64,000 bases of DNA, taken from assembly GCA_945859605.1 (NCBI GenBank), contig OX243817.1:33660790-33724789 (forward strand), in the 5' to 3' direction. The stretch comes from Lumbricus rubellus (lineage: Eukaryota > Annelida > Clitellata > Crassiclitellata > Lumbricidae). A program made the translations under genes and the position numbers. The notes under the pieces were generated by a model that saw only the letters and a list, made by a program, of their open reading frames with translations, made no database searches and had not been told where the DNA came from. Below, one piece after another: positions 13,217 through 22,696 of this stretch. Positions within the stretch are counted from its first letter, which is position 1. The number at the start of each line of letters is the position of its first letter.

Positions 13217-14812
13217 AATGTAAATCTTCGAGAATTTCTCAGCGCCCACAAAAGCCACGTCAGAGAGACCAGCTTATTCACCGGCGCTATCAAATGAAGT
13301 CCCCAAATAGCCAGAGCTGCCGTTTCCGTTCCGGTTCCAGGTCAAAATTCGGGAAGGTCAAGCCGAGTCATTATTGTTACAATAATATTGTTACAATTCT
13401 CCGAGTGCCACATTCGGTGTGACAGACGGTCTGTGGTTTCCACGACATAAATATCGTCCAATGACATGTCAAGAGCAGCTTACGAAACAGGAACTACTCG
13501 ATCCTGTAGTCTTCATGCATACAGGCAATTCTGTCGTTGCCAATAAAATGTGCCTTTCGTTGGACATGGAGAGAATAATTAGGGCCCATTGAGTCTATGC
13601 TGTAACTTGCCTTTTATGTGAGCTGTTTTAAGACGTGCTTTGCGGTCTCCATGGAAACCGCACAGGTCTTGGGGACTTTGCGCATGCGTAGTCTACGCGG
13701 TCATGCCAGCAATGCCCAGCATGGGATTTATTCTGTGTATGATTCCCGCGAAGTCGGTAGCCCTGGGTTTGTTGGACGAGGTTTATGGATCGGACGAAAT
13801 AGTCACGACGGCGATTGTCCTTCGACCGCTCGTTCGTCCCCCCATAACTTCTGGACCAAGTCTCCACATAATAATTATATAAATAATAATAATAATAATA
13901 TGTTCATTCATGCATTCAGTCAATCATTCCCTGTTCTTAGGCCTACCCTCTGTCTTTCAAACTGAGCCTATTTAGAAAGCCAAATCAGGATGATAGAAAC
14001 TTTATTCCGAGGGTTCTCTTTGCCTCCAATTAATGACAGACATTGTTATGTTCACAATATTTTTGCCAGTGGCGATTTTTAATGTGCTTTGACATGTAGC
14101 CTAACTGGGTGCGGTGTGTCACCTGGATTTTTCTCTTTTATAATTAAACGAAGATCATCAAGGCAATAAGCCGCAGTGGGCCACAGCGTGATATGGATCC
14201 TCTCCACACCGTGACTGGAAATCGAACAACGACACTGTTGGGTGGGGAACATTAGTTTTTGGACCAACATGGTCAACTTTCAATTAGCCTAACCACTGTG
14301 CACAAACAACCCTACGATTCGACAAGTAGCCTATAGTAGGCATACTATAGTAGCTGTAGGCTACTATATGTAGCTGAACTACATAACCGACTATATATAA
14401 TTATGACTGCAAAAAATCGCAAAATCTTTCCATCGGTGTAACACCTATTTATTCAAATTAATCAATCTTGCGGTGAGAGTCATCGCAGAAAGTTATTTCC
14501 GGTGACGTAGCACACGGTAGTCATGGCGACTGCGTCATGCAAGCAAGGCCCGACCGCATATCATATATCCGCTGAACGCCGTTCTTCCAATCAAGATAAC
14601 TTCCGGCAATAGCATTCGCAATCTCCTGTCGCTGCATGCATGGCTCTTTCAATGGCAGAGCGGAATATTATTACGGTTGGCGGTTGCGATTCTGTTGGTT
14701 TCGTTCAGATGCAATGTTAGCAATGACAACTAAGTCACTGACTATGCTAGCCTTTTTATTATAAACAATGCAAAATGAAGGCGCTAATCCAGCTCATGTA
14801 ATGTAACAGGGG

Positions 14813-15130
14813 CGGATCCAGAGGGCAATCCGGCCATGCCCCCATTTAAAACAGCTATGGGATGTGGCCAAGGGCGGATACAGAAACTTTGGACGGGGGG
14901 AGGCTACAAATTCTTGAACCTTGGGTCTGGGAAAAATTTTTACCATTTCATCCGCCAAAAAAGCTGATGACCTTTTTTAGTCATCTGGCCAAATTTTCGA
15001 GAAAATTATACCGAATTATAAGCTTCTTGAAACCAAATGGGAGGGCCATGATACATGGGAATTTCTAAATGAGGGGGTCCATGGCCGGATTGGTCCCCCT
15101 CGATCCACCCCTGGATGTGGCCTCCATTAG
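14813..15130. mobile_element. Fragment of the GGGGCGGAT / TAGTCATCTGGCC element family
   Basis: Begins CAGGGGCGGATCCAGAG and contains TTTTTTAGTCATCTGGCC followed by AAATTTTCGAGAAAATT, the same phrases as at 8276-8612 and 51590-51665. A CCCCTGGATG segment near 15105 could be the opposite end. Inferred non-autonomous DNA element. Confidence 0.5.
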
Positions 15131-15817
15131 GTTTGAAATTAGTAACAGGAACTTAAATCCAGTAGATTATAAAATTTGGGGAGTAATGCAGGAGAAAGTA
15201 TACAAGACAAACTTAAGGTCTGAAACATCGAAGAACTCCGCGAGCCAACTGCTAATGCTTGGGATGAACTTGATCAACTGGTTGTCGATGCTGCTGTTAG
15301 TCAGTGGCGTGTAGGCTACGTCTCGAAGCATGCGTGGAAGCTAATGGCGGACATTTCCAACATAAATTATAGTTCTATAATATTCAGGATTAAACTGTTT
15401 CTGGAATTTTAAAAATCTATTAATGTTTACTAATTATTTTTATATTTACCGTAAAGCCTTGGAATTTTTCCCGACACAGTGGATACCTTTCATAGCCTAC
15501 GAGGACAACCATGACATACCATGTGGACCTAATAAAAGCCGATTCTGCTATTTTTGTCGTCATGCTTACCTACGCCATCTGTCGCCTAGTCTCTGATGTA
15601 AGTGATGTTGAAGAGCGTCGGACTCTTCGCCCTGCTATGAAGGGGCAAGTCATAATAAGCCTAGGCTAAGCCGCCCAAGTTACCTTGTCAAGATTTGATT
15701 GATTTTCTCAAAGGGTGATGAGAGACAGCTTGAAGACCATTGGAAAATTCACAGTAGAGTGAAAGATGATGATATGAACGAGGACGAAGGCACAGTCCTT
15801 TAAGTGAGCAGTGGAAT

Positions 15818-15900
15818 CAAGCGCTCATGAATAAGCAAGCGCCCTGTGTTTGGCTTTTGAGAGGCGCTTTAGAAAGTTTGGAGATTAGTGATTACGAATC
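15818..15900 (-). repeat. Dispersed repeat family D, copy 1
   Basis: Reads (reverse strand) as GATTCGTAATC..CTTTCTAAAGCGCC..AAGC..GCGC..GCTTATTCATGAGCGC. The same modules in the same order occur at 16164-16276, 18954-19048, 28648-28741 and, decayed, around 34205-34300. Probably a short MITE or SINE-like family. Confidence 0.6.
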
Positions 15901-16163
15901 TCATTTGTGGCTGAATAACAAGAAATAATATAGATATAATAATTATTCATATTCTTTATTCAAACACAATTGTTGCGCCTAAAGTCAAGTAGGCCTATAC
16001 GAGCTTACAAATTCATTAATCTGCAAGTTACGCCTATATAGCTAAATCTTTATTGTATAATCTAAGCCTAAAGGTAGGCTATCCCTTGGTGACTTTCCGT
16101 TTTAGTCTATTTGTGCCAAATTTTAAATCAGCTTCAAAGAAACAAAAACAAGCAACTTCTCAT

Positions 16164-16276
16164 TAGCGCTTATAAAGTCGTAATCGTATTCGTAATCGTA
16201 AACTCAAATTTTCTAAAGCGCCAATTGAAAGCCAAGCGCGGGGCACCAGCTTATTCACGAGCGCTGCGTTGAGTCG
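16164..16276 (+). repeat. Dispersed repeat family D, copy 2
   Basis: Contains TTTCTAAAGCGCC, GAAAGCCAAGCGCGGGGC, ACCAGCTTATTCACGAGCGC and TGCGTTGAG. It is inverted relative to the copy 260 bp upstream, so the two can pair as a long hairpin. Confidence 0.65.
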
Positions 16277-16609
16277 AAGTCAAAGTCGACGTTTTGGATC
16301 ATGCAAACCGTGTAGATTACGTACGGTAGTTCCTACAACTTCTTGATTAACAGAAGGTTTCCTTTGAAAGACACGGACCCCTTGGATGCCAAACCATCAG
16401 CCACTGAAAACACACAGACCGCCAGGTAATAGAAATCTTGTCACACAGGATAACTAATCCTACATATTTCTTTTCTCAGGAGATCGGTTGCCTGTACCTT
16501 AAGTAGGTCTAATTTAAAAATGGGTATTAAAGATGTTGCAGTGTTGCTTGAACTTATTAGGCCTAAATAAAATGTTTCTTGAATTTATAGGCCTAATTTA
16601 TGCTTAGGC

Positions 16610-17090
16610 CCTCCTCCCTTCTCCATCCCTCCCCTCTGGTCCCTCCCCTCCTTCTTCGTCCCGCTCCCTCCTCCTTCTTTCCTCCCTCACACCGTTCCTA
16701 CCCGACAGCGACATATGCGCCATCGCGACTTTTGGTCGACTTTACAACGTGATTTCGCGACAAAGCGTTTCCGAAATCGGGCAACCCTGATCGAAGCTGC
16801 TCATCTCGCGACTTTTGGGCGACTTTACAACGTGATTTCGCGACAAACGTTTCCGAAATCGGGCAACCCTGATCGATGTGCAGATGTGTATAATTTCAAA
16901 ATGGCGGCCGAATGGAATGCAAAGTTCTGTTTTTGTGGAAAAGATTGGGTTTTTCGTGAAAAAAGCATTTTATTGGAATGGAAGGTTTTGTAAAATTTTC
17001 GAAACAATCGGTCCGCAACTTTCCGAGAACACTGGCAACATAGTTACGCTAGTAAATTTTAATTTTTATTTCTATAGATTATGGCAAGCC
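16610..17090 (+). mobile_element. Dispersed element with CT-rich head, copy 1
   Basis: A CCCTCC tract leads into CGACAGCGACATATGCGC, GCGACTTTTGGGCGACTTT and ATTTCGCGACAAAGCGTTTC, then AAATGGCGGCC and a tail ending ATTTCTATAGATTATGG. Nearly all modules recur in the same order at 20590-21112. In this copy the CGACTTT..CCCTGATCG block is tandemly doubled (about 16724-16795 and 16808-16876). Class unclear; non-LTR-derived or non-autonomous DNA element. Confidence 0.65.
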
Positions 17091-17384
17091 ATCTAGGCCT
17101 ACGCCTAAACGCAAAGACCTTATTGATAGTGGAATTTAATCGTGAACTAAGTGAACAATAAGCAGGTGCTCAAACTCATGCACGATGAGGAAAGGCGAAT
17201 GCATCATGCCATAATTATTATTTCAAACAATGTCATATCGTGATCGCTAAGCAATGGATATTCTTAAAACCTCTATATCTCACGAAAATAATGCTTCGAG
17301 CGAGTAGGCCTATACTTGAACCGATCTGCGAATCCTCTGCATATAAATAGGCACTTTACAAGCACTTGAACACGTTGTAGCCCG

Positions 17385-17555
17385 CTCGCCGCGCCGGCGG
17401 CCCGGGTTCGATTCCCGATCAGAGATTAATTTCTCGGATCTTTACTGCGGGTGGCTCGGTCGCAATATAAACGTGGAGCGTGAGGTTGTACTCTGCCTCC
17501 GACACTAATCATCATAGATATGAAACAGTGTCGTTAAGCCCGAATACAACAACAC
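17385..17555 (+). mobile_element. tRNA-derived SINE-like sequence
   Basis: Has a good Pol III B box (GGGTTCGATTCCCG near 17403-17416) preceded by a weak A-box region (GTAGCCCGCTCGCC). The downstream body GGTGGCTCGGTCG..CAGTGTCGTTAAGCCCG is not tRNA-like. The missing acceptor stem argues against a functional tRNA gene. Confidence 0.55.
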
Positions 17556-17560
17556 TTGAA

Positions 17561-18515
17561 CACGGTTCTGTATCGCCGGTGTCGGGTCACCGAGTGGCCA
17601 TCTTAGAGAGGCGCTATAGGCCCCTATAAATGATCAGCATTAAATATTCAATATAAAACATCCACGACCAACGAAAATTATGCTATTTTTCTATTCTTGA
17701 CAGATGTGTTTGGTAAAGTTATCTGAATCTCATATCTTAACTCTTAGTTTACGCACCGGTCGAATCTCTGAATGTTATAATCGCTGTTCCGCCCTTGTGT
17801 TTGAGTTTTTATATTCTTCCACCACCGTAACGTCGATTCTCAAATAACATAGCCAGAGTATCAGCAGTAATTTCGGCTGGAACATTGAGGACGGTTATGG
17901 CTCTGCTTTGATTATCAACCCTGGCTAAAAGAGAGAAAGATCAGTAGGCATTTAGTAGGCTAGAGCAAATATTTAGTACATTAATCATGAAAATTTAACG
18001 TCGATTAATAATTAAGTTCGCCTAATTTGGCATCTTAAAGAATACGAAAAGCTTGAAAGGTGTATATTGTATAAAATGTGATCAATGAATGAGTCAGTAA
18101 CTAAGTATACTGTCTTTTATAATTATTAAACAAATAATTTATTAAATTTCAAACATTCCTTGTGCTTGAGGCTTACGTTGGGGATGTGTTTAAACAACGG
18201 TAAGCGAACTGTTTACGTCCTTTTGTTGTAATGAAGACGGTCTATTTCGTCGCAATCTTCTACTATTCCATCAACATTTACATCGAATGCAAACTGATGG
18301 CATAAGCTTAATATCCACTCGTTGGCCTATGTCATCTTCTATTTAACGTTTCATTTTTAGTATACGCCTAGCTGTTTAAACACACGCAAATTAGGTTGGT
18401 TAGGCTAGGTTATACCAGAACATTAACTAACAGGCCTAAGTTTGGCCTATATTCGGTTAATTTTGAGTTCAAATTCACACAGGCCTATTTGTTGTAGGTC
18501 CTTGACCTACAACTC
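17561..18515. other. Intergenic, no gene seen
   Basis: AT-rich, with several TAGGCCTA words, no motif-bearing frame. Confidence 0.5.
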
Positions 18516-18521
18516 CTTACA

Positions 18522-18878
18522 ATGCTCCCAGCCAAGATATCTTCGCGAATGGTTCACCATCCAGCCGTTCTACCCGATCGTCCGCCTGCCTTACACTCTC
18601 TCGACCGCCGGTCACTAGTCATCTGCAGGAAGTTCTCCAGCCGAGCCATATCCAACTCAGCACCACGCCTTTGGAATGATCTGCCTACTGAGTTCCGATC
18701 CTTTTCAGTTCCTCCTCCGCCATTACTAATCACACACCATCTCCTTCCTCAGGCTCCTCTATCCATCACACCTCGGGCTTTTCATTCTAAACTGAAGACA
18801 CTCCTTTTCAAGAAATCTTACCCTGTCTCATATGATACTCCACCCTCAAATTCACGGCTCAGACGACACCCACACTAG
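18522..18878 (+). pseudogene. C-terminal fragment of a non-LTR retrotransposon reverse transcriptase
   Basis: Open frame of 118 codons with the block RAISNSAPRLWNDLP followed by RAFHSKLKTLLF. This pattern (S-x-x-APRLWN-x-LP .. F-x-x-x-LKT-x-LF) is typical of the extreme C-terminus of CR1/L2/Jockey-type pol proteins. No upstream RT or endonuclease motifs remain, so it is a 5'-truncated dead copy, the usual outcome of LINE insertion. It is GC-richer than its flanks. Confidence 0.6.
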
Positions 18879-18953
18879 TAGCTGTTTCCACCCCTCTGAT
18901 CCTACGGAAACTCGACCCGGACCACCGTGGACTACTCTTACGGATAACCCTTT

Positions 18954-19048
18954 TGACTCAACGCAGCGCTCGTGAATAAGCCGGTGCCCCGCGCTAAGCT
19001 TTCTAGAGGCGCTTTAGAAATCAGGAGTTTACGAATACGATTTTAAAG
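18954..19048 (-). repeat. Dispersed repeat family D, copy 3, abutting the TRIM stop codon
   Basis: Modules CTCAACGCAGCGCTCGTGAA, GGTGCCCCGCGC and AGGCGCTTTAGAAA match the other copies (reverse orientation). It ends only a few bases from the TRIM stop codon at 19052-19054. Confidence 0.6.
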
Positions 19049-19051
19049 TTA

Positions 19052-20272
19052 TTATAAAAGATCGCTATACCAACCGGTAGTTTTTGCATCAGATTCTGTC
19101 GGTGTCATGTGTAACAGACCTACTGCTGAGGATACAAATTTAGCATTACCAAGCAACTGATTGTTTGACGAGCCGAGTTGCACATCGCCGACAACATTAG
19201 CGATTCTATTTCTGCGCAGAAGATCTCCAAGGTTTGACGATTTAAAAATGATCTTGTCCCAACAGAAATCACACCCACAACAGTTTTCTGGCAGTGTATT
19301 CAGCTCTCGAGCTCTGATCTTCAGTTGATTTGCATCACGGCATATATCACCAGGTGCTCCTTTGTTTAAGAGCTCATCCAAATATCGTGTATAACTTTCA
19401 ATTGTAGCCTGGAGCCTTTCTACGTCCTGTTGTGTATTTTCTATTTCCTTCAGTTTCTTGACTTTCATTGTAGTTAATTTTTGCATTAAAACTTTTGCAT
19501 GGGAGTCAATGAGAGACTTAAGTCTCGTTGCTTCGCTAACAATATTCTTTTCCACTTCAGCCGTTGTTGCGAGCAGATCAGTCTTCAATTTCCTTAATTT
19601 TGCAAAAGAATCTTTACATTCTGGTAACCTGCGTTTAATAGCTTCCAAGTCGTTCTTAAGCGCAGATGAAAATTCTTCCGATGCCTTGGCAACACTCACG
19701 CATTTATGCGTTTGGTGACTCTCAGCAAAACAAAGGAAGCATATCGTTGCCTTGTCATCTTCGCAGTACATTTTAACAAGTTCACCAGGATGATGATGAC
19801 AGCAGGTGTTACGAAGATTGACTTCCTTAAGTTTGTTACCGATTTCAAGAACCTGGTGAGTTTGGCAGAATTTTATTTTCGTGTGAGAGGTACCACAGCG
19901 TTCACAAAGATTCTGCTCACATTCGGAACAAAACATTTTAGCCCTTACTTTCCCATCCTCAGGACAAGTTGCACAAAAAACTTCACTTGTGGTCGTACTT
20001 GAAAGCTTTCTAATCTCAACCATTTTTCCAATGAAAAAATTGCTCGGCACGTTACAGAAGCCTCCATTTGGAATGACGAAATTCGTCCTACAAATTGGAC
20101 AGGCCATTTGATCGCCTGGTTTCTTGTCCTTGCCATACTTTTCTAAGCACTGTAAGCAGAAAGAGTGGAGACAAGGAAGACTCTTGGGATCTATGAAGAT
20201 ATCCGTGCAAATGGAACATTCTGTTACATCAGCCATTTGGTCTGCAACTAAATTCTGAAGACTCCCAGCCAT
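19052..20272 (-). CDS. TRIM-type RING / B-box / coiled-coil protein
   Basis: Single open frame of 406 codons from the ATG at 20272. RING finger at residues 19-61 with full C3HC4 spacing (C19, C22, C34, H36, C39, C42, C58, C61), so it should act as an E3 ubiquitin ligase. Two B-box-like zinc modules follow (CATCPEDG..CERCGTSH and CCHHHPGEL..CFLCFAESHQTHKC), then a long Lys/Glu-rich coiled coil. The last ~90 residues carry a Cys cluster (ENCCGCDFCW) but no NHL, filamin or B30.2 domain, so the protein is a short TRIM, possibly truncated. A pyrimidine tract and TTTTGTAG lie just upstream of the ATG, so a non-coding 5' exon is likely. Intronless TRIM genes are greatly expanded in marine invertebrates, often linked to innate immunity; the target here is unknown. 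A repeat copy abuts the stop. Confidence 0.85.
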   Translation of the reverse strand: MAGSLQNLVADQMADVTECSICTDIFIDPKSLPCLHSFCLQCLEKYGKDKKPGDQMACPICRTNFVIPNGGFCNVPSNFFIGKMVEIRKLSSTTTSEVFCATCPEDGKVRAKMFCSECEQNLCERCGTSHTKIKFCQTHQVLEIGNKLKEVNLRNTCCHHHPGELVKMYCEDDKATICFLCFAESHQTHKCVSVAKASEEFSSALKNDLEAIKRRLPECKDSFAKLRKLKTDLLATTAEVEKNIVSEATRLKSLIDSHAKVLMQKLTTMKVKKLKEIENTQQDVERLQATIESYTRYLDELLNKGAPGDICRDANQLKIRARELNTLPENCCGCDFCWDKIIFKSSNLGDLLRRNRIANVVGDVQLGSSNNQLLGNAKFVSSAVGLLHMTPTESDAKTTGWYSDLL

Positions 20273-20589
20273 AGCAGAAACTGCAAAGCGGTCAGACAAC
20301 CTACAAAATGAGAGCTTTCATAATGCATAGGCCATAACTGAACTCGTAGAGATATTTTGTTATGTCATAAACGGATATTCTAGTTAGAGCACTGAGAGTG
20401 TCGTCTCACTTTAGCCTCAATGATTAGAATCATTTACTCCAATAATAATTAGGCTATATCATTAGAGAATTAAAAACTTAGAAACGTTCGTTTTCTTTTT
20501 ACGAGACATTAGTGCCAACGATGCGAAAACTATTCGCGATGAATGACATAAGTCTTATTATTATTTTGGAAGTGGTTCTTATTACAATA

Positions 20590-21112
20590 ATTATATATTA
20601 CTAGCTGTACCCGGCCACGCGTTGCTGTGGCAGAAAAGACCGTCATCTGCCTCCCCCTCCCCTCCCCTCCCCCCGTTCTCCATCGCTCCCCTCCGGTCCC
20701 TCCCCTCCCTCTTCGTCCCGCTCCCTCTTCCTTCTTTCCTCCCTCACACCGTTCCTTCCCGACAGCGACATATGCGCTATCGCGACTTTTGGGCGACTTT
20801 TGGGTAACCCTGATCGAAGTTGGTCATCTCGCGACTTTTGGGCGACTTCACAACGTGATTTCGGGACAAAGCGTTTCGGAAATCTGGCAACCCTGCGGTT
20901 TTGTTGAATTTGCAAATGGCCGTCGAGCGGAATTCAAACTTCACTTTTTGTGGAAAAGATTTCGTTTTTTCGGATAAAAAGCATAATACAATACGGCTCT
21001 ATTGGAATGGAATGTTTTGTAAAATTTTCAAAACAATCGGTCCGTAAGTTTTCGAGAACACTCCTTACAAACTGTTGGAAAGTTTCATTTTTATTTATAT
21101 AGATATATAGAT
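20590..21112 (+). mobile_element. Dispersed element with CT-rich head, copy 2
   Basis: Starts TACTAGCTGTACCCGGCC then ACGCGTTGCTGTGGC, a CCCTCC tract, CGACAGCGACATATGCGC, GCGACTTTTGGGCGACTT, and ends TTTATATAGATATATAGATG. It matches 16610-17090 across its whole length and supplies the 5' head missing there. A third head with the same CCCGGC-GTTGC-GG core is at 60088. Confidence 0.65.
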
Positions 21113-21283
21113 GACAATCACAATGGGTTAATTATTCAAAGCCGTGTAGCCTATGGTGTTATAATATTAGACTAAATTTGGTACATGAAACACATGTTTA
21201 AAAGTAACAACGCTCTGCGATTCTTTGTAGGGCTACCTATACCAGCTGAACACGTGCTTTGGAAAGCATGGGCATATTAAAGG

Positions 21284-21809
21284 GTAACCGGACATTGTCC
21301 CCCCTGGACACTATCCCCCCCGGACACTATCCCCCCCGGACATTGTCCCCCCCGGACATTTTCCCCCCCGGGGTAGGACATTATCCCCCCCCATAGGCGT
21401 AAAGTTCTCCTATAATAAATGCACCAAAACATCGTCTAACATCTCGCGTAAATGTAATATTGTAAAACGACGAAGGTTAGACGTAGCCTAACTGACGTTA
21501 ACAAACATTTCTTGTAGACACTAAACAAATAGGTCCTACATACGATTCTCATTCGTTTAGTTCAAATCGACTCACTTTCGTTCATTTCTCTACTGTTTTG
21601 AATTTAATTTCGAAAGGAGAGGTCAGAGGTAGTTAGGCCTACAAGTTAAATGGCATGAAGAACTTTCGAAGTCTCATGAAGGGGGGGATTTTGTCCGGGG
21701 GGGATAATGTCCTAGGAAAAATCGGGGGGGAAAGTGTCCGGGGGGGACAATGTCCGGGGGGGATAGTGTCCGGGGGGGATAGTGTCCAGGGGGGACAATG
21801 TCCTACAAC
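21284..21809. mobile_element. Foldback element with tandem-repeat arms and 11-bp target duplication
   Basis: Left arm (21284-21395) is a tandem of a ~16-bp unit GGACATTGTCCCCCCC / GGACACTATCCCCCCC. The right arm (about 21680-21809) is the same array inverted. A single-copy-looking core of about 290 bp lies between. CATATTAAAGG occurs immediately outside both ends (21273-21283 and 21810-21820), an 11-bp direct repeat that looks like a target duplication. No transposase frame is present, so it is non-autonomous. The 9-11 bp duplication is most like Mutator-type or Drosophila FB elements. Confidence 0.8.
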
Positions 21810-21820
21810 CATATTAAAGG

Positions 21821-22696
21821 TGAACTAGCCAGAATTTCAAAAAAAACTATAAAACAATTATTGTGGAAAGACCTGCATGTAGGCTAGATGTCGTTATTTT
21901 ATTCCTATTTTTATATACTTCGTCAGCTAGTGCCAGCTCGGACCCAGTTTTTGCTCTATGAATAGGTGTTCAATAACTTTTGTCATACCATACCGTAGCC
22001 TACTTGGCCATTAGAATCGACATTATTTTCACTTTCGGTTTCATGAAAAGTGAAACAGAACTCTTAGGCTATAGCCTATAGGCTATTGTCTTTCAGACGG
22101 ATTCCTCTGTTAATAATGTATGCACATTGTCGATAATTATTTAGGTCTACAACAATAACCTATACAGGTTTTATTCACCGTAGTCAAAATACCATATAGC
22201 AAAATAACGCACCTGTGTCACAAAATTAATCAAAATTGTTAGTCGTCAAGGTATATAAGCCCAGCTAGGCTGCTAGGGCATTACATAGACCGCATAGCCT
22301 ATAGTTACACAAGGAAACGACACCTAATATTTCGAAGACTGCGTAGGCCTAAATCCTACTCCGTCAAATGTTAAGCCAGTCCAGAATTTTTAACGAGACT
22401 ATAGGCCTAATTAAATTATTATGTTGAAGTTGTTCTGGTAGTTTGAAAAATCAGACAACGTGACAACGTGAACCCGGTTGGTATAGGCATAAATTACCCG
22501 CATAATTAACTTGCCTAAATAGTTCCACAGGTTCGCTTAAAAGTAACATAGCGCCGCGGTGTGATTGACTGTAAATTAAACAAGGTTTCATTACGTCACA
22601 TACTCGTGAACCTTATAAATAACGTAATCTATGTGTTATTTTATTTCCATGATATTATTATTTTATTTTTATAAATGAAATATTTTTGTTTGGACG
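21821..22696. other. Intergenic, upstream of NGRN
   Basis: AT-rich with many GCCTA/TAGGC words. It should contain the NGRN promoter; no TATA box or CpG island is evident. Confidence 0.4.

Noticed and set aside
13618..13965. Overlapping frames on both strands
   Set aside because: They contradict each other and show no domain.
19458..20002. Plus-strand frames over the TRIM gene
   Set aside because: Antisense shadows of the RING/B-box/coiled-coil gene.
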